Shown: piece after piece, positions 24,076 through 34,289 of the stretch
Layout: each line of letters begins with the position of its first letter
Position numbering within the stretch: position 1 is the stretch's first letter
Assembly: GCA_039986595.1 (NCBI GenBank)
Contig: JBDWQJ010000002.1
Span: forward strand, 1-64,000
Source of the DNA: Lentilitoribacter sp039986595
GTDB taxonomy: Bacteria > Pseudomonadota > Alphaproteobacteria > Rhizobiales > Rhizobiaceae
DNA length: 64,000 nt
Reading direction: 5' to 3'
Notes under the pieces: generated by a model
The model's database searches: none
Told to the model about the DNA's origin: nothing
The model's input: only the letters and a program-made list of their open reading frames with translations
Position numbers and translations under genes: made by a program

Positions 24076-26802
24076 ATGGTCAACTTCGGCAAAATCGCCC
24101 AAAAAATCTTCGGCTCTTCGAACGATCGTCGTATAAAAGGCTATCGACCGCGTGTGGATGCAATCAATGCTCTTGAGCCACAGATACAAGCTCTTTCTGA
24201 TGATGAACTCAAAGGTCAGACAGAAAAACTCAAAGCAGAGCTTGCAGCTGGTAAAAGTCTTGATGACATTCTGCCCGAAGCATTTGCAACGGTTAGAGAA
24301 GCATCAATCCGCGCTTTAGGTATGCGTCCGTTTGATGTGCAGCTGATCGGCGGCATGATTTTACACGAAAATTCCATTTCAGAAATGAAAACCGGTGAAG
24401 GTAAAACTCTTGTTGCGACACTTCCTACATACCTTAATGCCCTAGCAGGCAAGGGTGTTCACGTCGTAACCGTCAATGACTATCTTGCAACGCGCGATGC
24501 GGAATGGATGAGCAAGCTCTATGGTTTCTTGGGTCTAACCACAGCAACAATTGTCCACGGAATGGAAGATGATGAGCGCCGCGCCGCCTATGCGTGCGAC
24601 ATCACTTACGCAACAAACAATGAGCTTGGCTTTGATTACTTGCGCGACAATATGAAATATGAGCGCGCTCAAATGGTTCAACGTGGTCACTATTACGCAA
24701 TCGTCGATGAGGTGGATTCTATCCTTGTTGATGAAGCACGTACACCGCTTGTCATCTCAGGACCGCTTGAAGATAAATCTGATCTCTACATTACTGTTGA
24801 TAAATTCATCCCGCTTCTTGTTGAAGATGACTATGAGCTTGATGAAAAGCAAAAATCAGCCAACTTTACCGAAATTGGTACAGAAAAACTGGAGAAGCTT
24901 TTAGCTGAAGAAGGTCACCTTAAAGGTGATTCGCTTTATGACGTTGAAAATGTCTCAATCGTCCATCACGTCAACAATGCATTGCGCGCGCATAAATTAT
25001 TCGTTCGGGACAAAGATTATATCGTTCGCAATGATGAAATTGTGATCATTGATGAGTTTACGGGTCGTATGATGCCTGGTCGTCGTTATGGCGAAGGACA
25101 ACACCAAGCGCTTGAAGCCAAAGAAAATGTGACCATCCAGCCTGAAAATCAGACGCTGGCATCCGTTACGTTCCAAAACTATTTCCGCATGTACGACAAA
25201 TTGGGCGGCATGACAGGTACAGCGTCAACTGAGGCTGAAGAATTTGCAAATATCTACGGCCTTGAAGTTGTCGAAGTCCCAACGAACATTCCAATTTCTC
25301 GTCTTGATGAAGATGATGAGGTTTATCGGACAGTTGAAGAAAAATATAACGCGATCATCACAGAGATCAAAGAAGCTAAAGCCAAACTCCAACCTGTGCT
25401 TGTTGGTACAACATCAATTGAAAAATCTGAACTTTTAGCTGACAAGTTAAAAGCAGAAGGCATTGAAGGCTATAGTGTCCTAAATGCGCGCTACCATGAA
25501 CAAGAGGCATTTATTGTCTCCCAAGCAGGTGTTCCTGGCGCTGTCACAATCGCCACCAATATGGCCGGCCGTGGTACAGATATTCAGCTTGGCGGCAACT
25601 TTGACATGCGTGTTGCAGAAGAGCTTGGCGAAATGGAAGCTGGCGCTGAACGAGATGCAAAAGAAGCCGAGATCAAGGCTGATATTGAAAGACTAAAACA
25701 ACAAACATTAGATGCAGGTGGTTTATATATCATCGCAACAGAACGCCATGAAAGCCGCCGCATTGACAACCAGTTGCGTGGACGTGCTGGACGTCAAGGT
25801 GACCCGGGTCGTTCAAAATTCTTCTTGTCGCTACAAGATGACTTGATGCGCATTTTCGGTTCAGAACGTATGGATGGTATGCTGAAAAAACTTGGTCTTG
25901 AAGAAGGCGAAGCAATTGTGCACCCATGGATCAATAAAGCGCTTGAACGTGCGCAGAAGAAGGTTGAAGCACGAAACTTCGACATTCGTAAAAACCTACT
26001 CAAATTTGATGATGTACAAAACGATCAGCGGACAGTGATTTTTGAGCAACGTCTTGAGCTTATGGATGCAGAGAGCATTTCAGACACTGTTGCAGAAATG
26101 CGCCAGGATGTTGTTGATGATTTGGTTGCGCAACATATTCCTGAAAACGCCTATCCAGCGCAATGGTCTGTGGCAGAATTAAAGCAGGATGTTTTGACAT
26201 ATCTAAACATAGATGCACCAGTTGATGAATGGGCTGAAGAGGAAGGTATTGCGGAAGATAATATTCGTGAACGCCTGACCGAACTTGTGGAAACAGCAGC
26301 CAAAGATCGTTCAGAGCGTTTTGGCGAAGAAATCACAAACTACGTTGAAAAATCCGTTGTGTTGCAAACACTCGATCAGCTTTGGCGCGAACACTTGGTC
26401 AATTTGGATTCACTCCGTTCCGTTGTTGGTTTACGTGGCTACGCGCAACGTGATCCGCTTCAAGAATATAAATCCGAAGCCTTTGACTTATTCCAAGCAT
26501 TGTTGGGAAATTTACGCCAAGTGGTGACATCTCAGCTCATGCGAGTTGAACTTGTCAATCAGGCAGCGGAAGAGCCCGCACCAACACCACCTGAGCACAT
26601 GGAAACAAGCCATGGCGCAGATGATGAGCCACAAGCAGCTGAAAGCGGCAACTTCAAAACAGTGACAGAGCAACATGTTGCACCTGAAGATCGTGATCCC
26701 GAGGATCCATCAACTTGGGGAAAAGTGGGTCGCAATGAGGCGTGTCCTTGTGGATCAGGCAAAAAATACAAGCATTGCCACGGCGCATTTAATAACGACT
26801 AA
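24076..26802 (+). CDS. secA: Preprotein translocase subunit SecA
   Basis: ATPase motor that drives proteins through SecYEG. 908 residues. Walker A MKTGEGKT at 104-111, Walker B region VDEVDSILVDEARTPL near 210, NBD2 with TNMAGRGTDIQLGG, and the GRAGRQGDPG motif, all intact. The C-terminus has the CxCx8CH zinc motif (CPCGSGKKYKHCHG) that binds SecB and phospholipid. Divergent from the parvulin gene. Confidence 0.98.
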   Translation: MVNFGKIAQKIFGSSNDRRIKGYRPRVDAINALEPQIQALSDDELKGQTEKLKAELAAGKSLDDILPEAFATVREASIRALGMRPFDVQLIGGMILHENSISEMKTGEGKTLVATLPTYLNALAGKGVHVVTVNDYLATRDAEWMSKLYGFLGLTTATIVHGMEDDERRAAYACDITYATNNELGFDYLRDNMKYERAQMVQRGHYYAIVDEVDSILVDEARTPLVISGPLEDKSDLYITVDKFIPLLVEDDYELDEKQKSANFTEIGTEKLEKLLAEEGHLKGDSLYDVENVSIVHHVNNALRAHKLFVRDKDYIVRNDEIVIIDEFTGRMMPGRRYGEGQHQALEAKENVTIQPENQTLASVTFQNYFRMYDKLGGMTGTASTEAEEFANIYGLEVVEVPTNIPISRLDEDDEVYRTVEEKYNAIITEIKEAKAKLQPVLVGTTSIEKSELLADKLKAEGIEGYSVLNARYHEQEAFIVSQAGVPGAVTIATNMAGRGTDIQLGGNFDMRVAEELGEMEAGAERDAKEAEIKADIERLKQQTLDAGGLYIIATERHESRRIDNQLRGRAGRQGDPGRSKFFLSLQDDLMRIFGSERMDGMLKKLGLEEGEAIVHPWINKALERAQKKVEARNFDIRKNLLKFDDVQNDQRTVIFEQRLELMDAESISDTVAEMRQDVVDDLVAQHIPENAYPAQWSVAELKQDVLTYLNIDAPVDEWAEEEGIAEDNIRERLTELVETAAKDRSERFGEEITNYVEKSVVLQTLDQLWREHLVNLDSLRSVVGLRGYAQRDPLQEYKSEAFDLFQALLGNLRQVVTSQLMRVELVNQAAEEPAPTPPEHMETSHGADDEPQAAESGNFKTVTEQHVAPEDRDPEDPSTWGKVGRNEACPCGSGKKYKHCHGAFNND

Positions 26803-26888
26803 AACGCATAATAAGGCGTCACGAAAACACTTTATTAACGCTGTTTTATTATAGTTAAGGCAGCGTAAATTGAGTTCTGTGAGTATCT

Positions 26889-28328
26889 GTGACGTCGAGT
26901 ATTGTGACATTATTGGAGAAATTACTCCCCGAAAAATTAGGCAAGCTTTTATTGCCTAAGGTTTTGATGTTGTTTGCTATTCTTGCAAATAAGGATGGTG
27001 ATAAAAACGCTGAACGCACGGCTCTTGTCGCCTTTTCAATACGTATTATTTCCGCAGCTTTAGCCTTCATATCACAGATCATTTTAGCCCGACTTATGGG
27101 TGAGTTTGAATACGGTATCTTTGTATTTGTTTGGGTTTTTATTATCCTTGCAGGAAATTTGTCATGTCTTGGCTTTCATACGGTCGTCATTAGGTTCGTG
27201 CCGGAATATAACGCTCACAATGATCCAAGCCACATCCGTGGCCTAACCATAACAGCCAGAATTTTCGCACTTATTTTAGCAACAATCATTGGTGCTATTG
27301 GCGTTGCCGCTGTAGTTTTCTTTGCAGATAAAATACCAAATTACTATCTCGTTCCAGCCGTCTTGGGTATTTGCGCATTACCAATGATCGCGCTTGGTGA
27401 TGTCTTAGATGGAACATCTCGCGCGAATTCTTGGCCCATTGTTGCAATGAGTCCAACTTTTATTATCCGCCCAGCATTAATCATCATCTTTGTGCTTGGA
27501 GCATTCTTGTATGGCCAGCAACCAACAGCAAAAATCGCGTTAATAGCCGCAATTTTTGCGTCATATATGACAACCATTGGCCAGTTTATTGTCGTGACGA
27601 GAAAACTTCGTAACCGATACGAGACTGGTGAACGTCATTGGGAGCTGAAAAAATGGATCACCGTTGCGCTGCCAATTTTCATTATTGAAGGGTTTTATTA
27701 CCTGCTCACCAATGCAGACGTCATCATCGTTGGATTTTACTTAGAGCCCGAAAAAGTAGCGGTTTATTTTGCAGCAGCCAAAACTATGGCCTTGGTGCAT
27801 TTCATCTATTTTGCCGTAAAAGCAGGCGCTGCACCAAAATTCTCATCAATGGTGGCTGAGAATAAAATGGCTGAGCTCAATAATTTTGCCAAACAAACTG
27901 CGCGCTGGACCCTAATCCCTACACTTTTGATCGGTGGTCTGGTTCTACTACTTGGACGGTTTTTATTATCAATGTTTGGTGAGAGCTTTATCGACGGCCA
28001 CACGGTTATGATCATTTTGTTCTTTGGCATTCTTGCCAAATCATTCATTGGCCCGGGTGAAATATTGCTAACAATGGCAGGCAAACAAAAGATTTGCATG
28101 ATCGTTTACGCAGGCGCACTAGCAGCAAACTTAGCATTCAATATCACGCTTATTCCGATGTTTGGCATCCAAGGTGCAGCATTTGCTACTGCTGGGGCCA
28201 TGACGATTGAGGCAATATTGTTGTTCTTTGTCATCAAGTCCCAATTAGGCATTACCATGTTTGCGCTCGGACAGACATCGAACAACGACGACGAAACGAC
28301 TTTATCGCCCAGCAGGGAAGTATCATGA
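26889..28328 (+). CDS. Polysaccharide flippase (MOP/RfbX-like)
   Basis: A 479-residue integral membrane protein with about 12-14 hydrophobic segments, of the polysaccharide_synt / MOP exporter family that flips lipid-linked oligosaccharides. Characteristic parts are LAFISQIILARLMGEFEYGIFVFVW near residue 55-80 and GPGEILLTMAGKQ near residue 390. Its stop overlaps the start of the next gene (ATGA at 28325-28328), so it is translationally coupled to a GNAT/CelD-like protein, suggesting a small surface-glycan operon. The transported glycan is unknown. Confidence 0.88.
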   Translation: MTSSIVTLLEKLLPEKLGKLLLPKVLMLFAILANKDGDKNAERTALVAFSIRIISAALAFISQIILARLMGEFEYGIFVFVWVFIILAGNLSCLGFHTVVIRFVPEYNAHNDPSHIRGLTITARIFALILATIIGAIGVAAVVFFADKIPNYYLVPAVLGICALPMIALGDVLDGTSRANSWPIVAMSPTFIIRPALIIIFVLGAFLYGQQPTAKIALIAAIFASYMTTIGQFIVVTRKLRNRYETGERHWELKKWITVALPIFIIEGFYYLLTNADVIIVGFYLEPEKVAVYFAAAKTMALVHFIYFAVKAGAAPKFSSMVAENKMAELNNFAKQTARWTLIPTLLIGGLVLLLGRFLLSMFGESFIDGHTVMIILFFGILAKSFIGPGEILLTMAGKQKICMIVYAGALAANLAFNITLIPMFGIQGAAFATAGAMTIEAILLFFVIKSQLGITMFALGQTSNNDDETTLSPSREVS

Positions 28329-29575
28329 TGACAACGCAATTAGAAATATCACCAGATGTGCCTGCAAAGCCGGATCAAGTTGAAGCAAGCCCTGATCATA
28401 CAGTTGAGCTTAAAACACTTGGGCGAGAACTTTCAATTTATCCTGCAAGGTCAGGTTATGAATTGGAGACTGAGTTAGAATTCCTGTCCAATCGCGCAGT
28501 TGAACCAAATATCTTTTTCACAGGGCGTTTTTTAGCACCTGCAATGCCACGATTGGATAATCGTTCTGTTCAACTCATGATCATGAGAGATCGTGCCAAG
28601 GGCAAAGATCGATTGCGTCTCGTCCTACCTTTTTCAATTGAAAATCCGGGTTTTGGTATTGGGGCGCCGATCATTCGTGTTTGGGCAAATGAATTTGGTC
28701 CATTAGGTACGCCACTTGTTGATAGTGAAAATGCCGTGGATACGATTACAGATTTCATCCAAGGCATGGGCGATCCATCGCTTAAACTTCCAAGCGTTAT
28801 TGTTCTTCCTGATATCAGGCTCGACAGCACATTTGCGACTATGTTGCGCGGTGTTGCACTTAGCAACAACCTGCCGCTGATGGAGACCAATAAATATGAA
28901 CGCCCTATGCTGGACAGCGAAATTGATGCACCAGAATATATCGAACAAGCTATTTCAAAACATCATGTACGCGAGCTCAACAGACAACGACGCCGAATTG
29001 CCGATCTTGGAAGACTAGACTTTGAAATCGCGCGCCAACCTAATGATGTAAGAAGTGCCCTTGAGGAGTTCTTGCATCTTGAAAACCAGGGTTGGAAAGG
29101 CAGAAAGCGCACTTCACTTGTAGCTGACCGCCATAGAGCAGCTTTTGCCCGCGAAGCGATAAACAACTTAGCTGAGGTTGATCGTGTTCGTATTCATTCG
29201 CTTAATTTGGATGGAAAGACGATTGCATCGCTAATTGTGTTTATTATGGGTGGTGATGCCTATACATGGAAAACCACTTATGACGAAGAATATGCTAAAT
29301 ATTCTCCAGGTAAATTGTTAATGCAGGAAGTAACCGAGTGGCAGCTTGATGATTTTAATATAATCAAAACAGATTCATGCGCGCGACCTGATCACCCGAT
29401 CATGTCACGTTTCTGGCAGGAACGATGCTCGATGGGAACATTGGTCGTTGGTTTACACGCCAATAGTGACCGAGATGTTCGTCAAGTTACCAAACAGCTG
29501 CATATTTATAACAATTCGAAGAATATTGCCCGGAAATTACGTGATAAAGTTCGTGCAATTGCGCGAAATAAGTAG
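28325..29575 (+). CDS. GNAT/FemAB-like acyltransferase (CelD/BcsL type)
   Basis: 416 residues related to COG5653 proteins, with a C-terminal GNAT_acetyltransf_6-like domain: HHVRELNRQRRRIADLG, LHLENQGWKGRKRTS, then IASLIVFIMGGDAYTWKTTYDEEYAKYSPGK, the typical family core. Such proteins acylate or modify polysaccharide intermediates, and some are named after cellulose synthesis loci. Translational coupling with the flippase supports a role in glycan modification before export. Followed by a strong terminator. Confidence 0.82.
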   Translation: MMTTQLEISPDVPAKPDQVEASPDHTVELKTLGRELSIYPARSGYELETELEFLSNRAVEPNIFFTGRFLAPAMPRLDNRSVQLMIMRDRAKGKDRLRLVLPFSIENPGFGIGAPIIRVWANEFGPLGTPLVDSENAVDTITDFIQGMGDPSLKLPSVIVLPDIRLDSTFATMLRGVALSNNLPLMETNKYERPMLDSEIDAPEYIEQAISKHHVRELNRQRRRIADLGRLDFEIARQPNDVRSALEEFLHLENQGWKGRKRTSLVADRHRAAFAREAINNLAEVDRVRIHSLNLDGKTIASLIVFIMGGDAYTWKTTYDEEYAKYSPGKLLMQEVTEWQLDDFNIIKTDSCARPDHPIMSRFWQERCSMGTLVVGLHANSDRDVRQVTKQLHIYNNSKNIARKLRDKVRAIARNK

Positions 29576-29616
29576 CTTAATCGCTAATATCACCAAAGAA
29601 CCGCTTTTAGCATACG

Positions 29617-29648
29617 AAAAGATAGTGTAAGCCCGCACTATCTTTTTT
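29617..29648 (+). terminator. Intrinsic terminator after the flippase/GNAT operon
   Basis: An 11-base perfect stem AAAAGATAGTG (29617-29627) / CACTATCTTTT (29636-29646) with an 8-base loop, followed by TT to complete a T-run. Lies 40 bases past the stop at 29575. Confidence 0.85.
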
Positions 29649-29675
29649 CCATTTGAGTTTGAAAGAACCCAATCG

Positions 29676-30476
29676 ATGCTGCTTATTCGTTCGACACTCT
29701 TTAATATCGCTTTTTACGGCAACACAATCATCCGTCTTGTCATGATGATACGTGTCATCTTGTTCGGTACGAGTAAACAAAATTTAGCGCAAGCCAAAAA
29801 ATGGGCGAGCACATCAAACACGATGCTTGATAAAATCGCGGGCACCAAAGTGGAATTTGAAGGCTTGGAAAACTTGCCTGAAGGCGGATTTATTGTTGCA
29901 GCTCAGCACCAGTCTTTTTGGGACACCTTCGCGCTTATGCCTTATCTGGATAGTCCAGTGTTTATCTATAAAAAGGAACTAAACAAAATTCCTTTGTTTG
30001 GATCATGCTTGCAAAAAACCAAAATGATCGCTGTTGATCGAAGCGCACGCGGAAAAGCAATGGCTGGTGTTTTAAAAGGAGCACGCCGAGAAGTAACGGA
30101 AAACGGTCGGCAATTATTTATTTTTCCAGAAGGTACCCGCCGCGCCGTTGGAGCCCCGCTTGACTATAAATTTGGCGTCGGGCGCATCTACCAAGATGTA
30201 AATGTACCTATTGTGCCTGTCGCGCTTGTTTCTGGTCTTTTTTGGCCCCGACATTCGTTCTTGCGCCAGCCTGGCAAATTCAAAGCAAAAATCTTGCCAC
30301 CAATCGAACCCGGTTTGTCGATTGAAGATGTGATGGAACGCCTCGTTTCGGAGACACAAATTGCAAGTGATGAATTGCTCGTAGATGCAGTTGAAAACAA
30401 CCCAAATTTACCGATCACCGAGGAAGTAAAAACGCGATTGGAACTCATTCGTTCCAATAAAACCGCCGAAGACTAA
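29676..30476 (+). CDS. plsC: 1-acyl-sn-glycerol-3-phosphate acyltransferase (PlsC family)
   Basis: A 266-residue membrane-associated acyltransferase converting lysophosphatidic acid to phosphatidic acid. The catalytic HX4D motif is H78-D83 (HQSFWD), the glycerol-phosphate-binding block is IFPEGTRR near residue 150, and a hydrophobic N-terminal segment anchors it. A terminator just upstream suggests its own promoter. The stop overlaps the convergent ChaC gene by 4 bases. Alphaproteobacteria often have several PlsC paralogues, so it may not be the housekeeping copy. Confidence 0.9.
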   Translation: MLLIRSTLFNIAFYGNTIIRLVMMIRVILFGTSKQNLAQAKKWASTSNTMLDKIAGTKVEFEGLENLPEGGFIVAAQHQSFWDTFALMPYLDSPVFIYKKELNKIPLFGSCLQKTKMIAVDRSARGKAMAGVLKGARREVTENGRQLFIFPEGTRRAVGAPLDYKFGVGRIYQDVNVPIVPVALVSGLFWPRHSFLRQPGKFKAKILPPIEPGLSIEDVMERLVSETQIASDELLVDAVENNPNLPITEEVKTRLELIRSNKTAED

Positions 30477-30997
30477 GCCTTCGTCGGCAATTTGGATACA
30501 ACATCCTCAAGCCAATGATCTTTAAGATCCATTGATCGTAATTGCTCAACAGTGCTCGTCACATATTCAATATTGTGACCAGACTGCCCTACTGAATCAC
30601 GCACAATCTCGACCGCTTTTTCAACGCTGATATTCTTTGCGTATTGCTGGTGATTTAAATCTGCAACATAGCAAAAAGCTGGCACACGAGATTGGTCTGC
30701 AAGTTGAACTTTACCGATCCGCTCGATGTAAACATTCGTCACCAGTTCACGTGCGTGCAGGTATTCAAAAACCTCATCACGTTTTTGGCCAGAAACTTTA
30801 AACGCGACGCCGCTACATGATCCACCACGATCTAATCCCAAAACCAAACCGGGCTTTTCAGGTGTGCCACGATGGATATGAGAATGAATGCAGAGCGTTC
30901 TTCGATAACCAAATAATTTAGCCCGTTGTTTTTCAATAAAATCAAAGCCAGGACGCCACATTAAAGATCCGTAGCCGAAAACCCAAAAATCGTCCAT
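30473..30997 (-). CDS. Gamma-glutamylcyclotransferase (ChaC family)
   Basis: A 174-residue ChaC-like enzyme, which degrades glutathione to 5-oxoproline and Cys-Gly. The substrate-binding signature FGYGSLMWRPGFDF is at the N-terminus, and GLVLGLDRGGSCSGVAF follows. An in-frame TTG seven codons upstream is possible, but the ATG at 30997 starts MDDFWVFGYGS, the normal family N-terminus. Confidence 0.9.
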   Translation of the reverse strand: MDDFWVFGYGSLMWRPGFDFIEKQRAKLFGYRRTLCIHSHIHRGTPEKPGLVLGLDRGGSCSGVAFKVSGQKRDEVFEYLHARELVTNVYIERIGKVQLADQSRVPAFCYVADLNHQQYAKNISVEKAVEIVRDSVGQSGHNIEYVTSTVEQLRSMDLKDHWLEDVVSKLPTKA

Positions 30998-31091
30998 ATT
31001 TACCACTAATGATTCCAATTAAATAATTTAAATTAGACATGCCCGTTTGGCGGGGTTAATTCAAGAGTGAATAAACAAGAACGAGATCAGA

Positions 31092-32084
31092 ATGAAGCCC
31101 CGACATAAGTTAATCCTTCTCATTGCCAGTATTTTCATAATCCCAGGTCTAGTGACCGTTGGCTGGCACTGGGGCGCAGGGAAGCTAGAAAACGTAATAG
31201 AAAACAGAATTACTAAGATTGCTGACCGCGGCGTGACCATAACTTGTAACAATCTACAAATTCGCGGCTTTCCATTTCGTATTGGATTAAACTGCGACAA
31301 CACCAGTTTTGATGACACAAAACGGCGCGTTGGATTAACCGCTGGCGAATTGCGAACAACAGCACAAATTTATAATCCCAGCCACGTGATCTCAGAACTC
31401 GACGGCCCGATGATCCTAACCAATCGCAACAGCGTGGTGAAAGCAAATTGGCAGTCAATGCGCGCGAGTTCAGTGTTTGATATTTCTAACTTGGCACGCG
31501 CTTCTATTGAAGCAACTTCAATTGATCTGGCGACTCAGATTTTAAATCTCAAAGAACTGACAAATGTATCAGTTGAAAACATACAGATGCATGTGCGTGA
31601 AAACGAAAACAACGTCGATATTGCCGCAAGTGGGATAAACATCGCGCTAGAAAATCAGCTGACAGATACACCGATCAAAATAAATGACATCAACCTTTTC
31701 ACCACGCTGCATGACAATCTCAAAGTGTTGGAATACGACACCCCCCGCGACATCTCTATGCTCCGCGGATCGAAAATCACATTGCATGATTTTACCGTCA
31801 AAGGGCAACAAAATGTCCAACTCACAGCAAACGGTCCAATGAACATATCAGACCAAGGAATGATCTCTGGTGAAATTGCCGTTACGGTGAAAAACATCGC
31901 TAATTTACGACAAGTTATCAGCGAGATAAACCCAGCTTTTGCTGCAAATTTCTCGAACATTATCAATATATTATCAGCGCTCAGCCCACAAAATAATCCA
32001 AGTGAAATTGCAATCAAGGTGTCGATACGAGATGGCGTTGCGCGAGCAGGGATTATCCCGCTAGGACGCATACCTGCAATATAG
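31092..32084 (+). CDS. DUF2125 domain-containing protein
   Basis: 330 residues with one N-terminal membrane segment (LILLIASIFIIPGLVTVGWHW) and a long periplasmic beta-rich region. The DUF2125 pattern is visible in the ITCNNLQIRGFPFRIGLNCDN segment near residues 50-72. Function unknown; distribution is mostly Hyphomicrobiales and relatives. It faces the tyrC-hisC pair convergently with a 7-base gap. Confidence 0.85.
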   Translation: MKPRHKLILLIASIFIIPGLVTVGWHWGAGKLENVIENRITKIADRGVTITCNNLQIRGFPFRIGLNCDNTSFDDTKRRVGLTAGELRTTAQIYNPSHVISELDGPMILTNRNSVVKANWQSMRASSVFDISNLARASIEATSIDLATQILNLKELTNVSVENIQMHVRENENNVDIAASGINIALENQLTDTPIKINDINLFTTLHDNLKVLEYDTPRDISMLRGSKITLHDFTVKGQQNVQLTANGPMNISDQGMISGEIAVTVKNIANLRQVISEINPAFAANFSNIINILSALSPQNNPSEIAIKVSIRDGVARAGIIPLGRIPAI

Positions 32085-32091
32085 GTTTAAA

Positions 32092-33030
32092 CTATTTGCT
32101 CTCAGAAGGATCGGCAGCTAACTGACGACCGAAATCAGGCACATCAACGTCCTGACCCGCTTCAATAATATCGCGACGAATTGAACGTGTTTGGGTAAAC
32201 AAATCAAACAATTCATCCCCTTTGCCCCAACGGATCGCTTTTTGCAGAGAAGATAGATCTTCTGAAAAACGCGCCAACATTTCCAAAATGGCTTCTTTGT
32301 TATGTAAACAAACATCGCGCCACATCGTTGGATCAGAAGCAGCAAGACGAGTAAAATCACGGAAGCCAGAGGCTGAGTATTTAATCACTTCAGAATCTGT
32401 CACGGTTTCCATATCTTTTGCGGTGCCGACAATATTATAGGAAATCAGCTGCGGTAGGTGAGACACAATCGCTAGGACCCGGTCATGATGCTCGTGGTCC
32501 ATGAGATCGATATTCGACCCACAAGCCTCCCAAAACGCTTTTAACTTTTCCATCGCATCAGGGTCTGTGTTTTCCAATGGCGTTAAAATACACCATTTAC
32601 CGTCAAAAAGCTCGGCAAAGCCGGCATCAGGTCCAGAGCGTTCTGTACCAGCAATTGGGTGACCAGGGATGAAATGAACACCCTCAGGGATATGCGGTTG
32701 CATTTGCTCGATAACAGAAGTTTTTGTTGAACCCACATCCGTTACAATCGCACCGGGCTTTAGATGAAATGCTATATCCTTTGCCACAGACGCAGACGCC
32801 CCTACTGGCACGGAGACAATAATCAGATCGGCATGTCGAACCACATCGCCATAATCTGTTGAATACTCATCACCCAAATCAAGCTTTCGCGCCTCATCAA
32901 GTGTCGTTTGTGATCGTGTCATGATCGAAATGGTTTCTGCTAAATTCCGTTGACGAATGATACGCGCCAATGAAGAGCCGATCAGACCAATTCCGATAAG
33001 GGCAATTTTGTTAAAATGCACGTCAGCCAT
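32092..33030 (-). CDS. tyrC: Prephenate/arogenate dehydrogenase
   Basis: A 312-residue NAD(P)-dependent dehydrogenase for tyrosine biosynthesis. Rossmann motif GIGLIGSSLARIIRQ at residues about 13-27, VTDVGSTKTSVIE and HFIPGHPIAGTERSGP (catalytic His region) near 115-130, and RDFTRLAASDPTMWRDV further on, are all typical of cyclohexadienyl dehydrogenases. It starts 2 bases after the hisC stop, forming the usual rhizobial hisC-tyrC operon. Confidence 0.94.
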   Translation of the reverse strand: MADVHFNKIALIGIGLIGSSLARIIRQRNLAETISIMTRSQTTLDEARKLDLGDEYSTDYGDVVRHADLIIVSVPVGASASVAKDIAFHLKPGAIVTDVGSTKTSVIEQMQPHIPEGVHFIPGHPIAGTERSGPDAGFAELFDGKWCILTPLENTDPDAMEKLKAFWEACGSNIDLMDHEHHDRVLAIVSHLPQLISYNIVGTAKDMETVTDSEVIKYSASGFRDFTRLAASDPTMWRDVCLHNKEAILEMLARFSEDLSSLQKAIRWGKGDELFDLFTQTRSIRRDIIEAGQDVDVPDFGRQLAADPSESK

Positions 33031-33032
33031 TT

Positions 33033-34133
33033 CTATGCTTTCATAAATTTTGTGAGCGTAGCAATCACACCAAGATTGGCTTCTTCACTACCGATTGTCA
33101 TTCGAAGTGCATTTGGCAGGCCGTAACCTGAAACGCGTCTTAAAACAAACCCATGATTTAACAAAAATGCATCGGCAGCAGCTGCATTTTTTGCGTCATC
33201 ATCAAGGAAGTGAATGAGCACAAAATTACCAACTGAAGGCGTAACCTTTAGGCCCAATTCCTCAAGCGCTATGGTTACTTTTTCAAGCCAGATTGAATTA
33301 TGTTCAACGGCTTTTTCCAAGTGAGCCTTATCTGTCATGGCAGCAACACCTGCTGCAATTGCGACAGCATTGACATTAAATGGCCCACGAATACGGTCCA
33401 TTGCATCTATGATAGCAAGGGGAGCGTATATCCAGCCAATGCGTAAACCGGCCAAGCCAAATATCTTGGAGAATGTTCGCGTCATAACCACATTTTCATT
33501 GGCTGAAACAAGTTCAATACCCGCTTCATAATCATTTTTTCGCACGTATTCAGCATAAGCTGCATCAAGTACTAAAATCGTGTCTTCAGGTAACCCCGCA
33601 TGCAATCTGCGCAATTCTTCAATTGGCAAATATGTGCCAGTTGGATTGTTTGGATTTGCAATGAATACCATTTTCGTTTTTGGTGTCACAGCCGATAAAA
33701 TGGCATCGACATCAACCCGCAAATCCACCTCCGGCACCACAACCGGCGTTGCACCACTTGCCATGATCTGAATTTTATAAACTAAGAACCCGTGTTCGGA
33801 ATAAATGGCCTCATCACCATTTGACAAATATGTCTGGCATAAAAGCCCCAACAATTCATCAGAACCGTTACCGCACATGATGTTGTCTGGGTTAAGTGCA
33901 TAGGCGTTAGCAATCGACTTACGCAATGCATGAGAGGTGCCTTCTGGATAAATTTCAAGTTCTTCCAAGACATGCGCCATTGCTTCTTTCACAGACGGGC
34001 TCGGCCCCAACGGTGTTTCATTTGAAGACAATTTATATGTCTTAACATCCCCATTTGCCTTGTCGGCACCTGGAATATATCGCGCGATATCAAGCACACC
34101 AGATTTTGCTTCAGGTCGCATTTTCTCAGTCAT
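33033..34133 (-). CDS. hisC: Histidinol-phosphate / aromatic aminotransferase
   Basis: A 366-residue PLP-dependent class I/II aminotransferase. FIANPNNPTGTYLP (near 163-176) and the PLP lysine K223 within TFSKIFGLAGLRIGW mark HisC. In this operon with tyrC the enzyme may serve both histidine and tyrosine/phenylalanine synthesis, as reported for paralogues linked to tyrC. Divergent from metX. Confidence 0.94.
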   Translation of the reverse strand: MTEKMRPEAKSGVLDIARYIPGADKANGDVKTYKLSSNETPLGPSPSVKEAMAHVLEELEIYPEGTSHALRKSIANAYALNPDNIMCGNGSDELLGLLCQTYLSNGDEAIYSEHGFLVYKIQIMASGATPVVVPEVDLRVDVDAILSAVTPKTKMVFIANPNNPTGTYLPIEELRRLHAGLPEDTILVLDAAYAEYVRKNDYEAGIELVSANENVVMTRTFSKIFGLAGLRIGWIYAPLAIIDAMDRIRGPFNVNAVAIAAGVAAMTDKAHLEKAVEHNSIWLEKVTIALEELGLKVTPSVGNFVLIHFLDDDAKNAAAADAFLLNHGFVLRRVSGYGLPNALRMTIGSEEANLGVIATLTKFMKA

Positions 34134-34260
34134 TGAACAACTTTCCTTAAGTCACCATGAATAAAACCAGATCGAGCTATTACTGCTCTCATCATCTAGA
34201 AGGCATTAAACACTTATGACCAAATTGTCGAGCAACCTTGCCTATTCTGATAAGAAAAGA

Positions 34261-34289
34261 TTGACGAATGGCTCGTCAAATCCTACCTG
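34261..34289 (+). promoter_or_regulatory. Candidate metX promoter with overlapping inverted repeat
   Basis: TTGACG (34261-34266), 17 bases, then TACCTG (34284-34289) is a plausible sigma70 promoter with a good -35 and weak -10. The same place holds a perfect inverted repeat TTGACGA / TCGTCAA (34261-34267 and 34273-34279), which could be an operator covering the promoter. The metX leader would be about 105 bases long. Confidence 0.45.
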
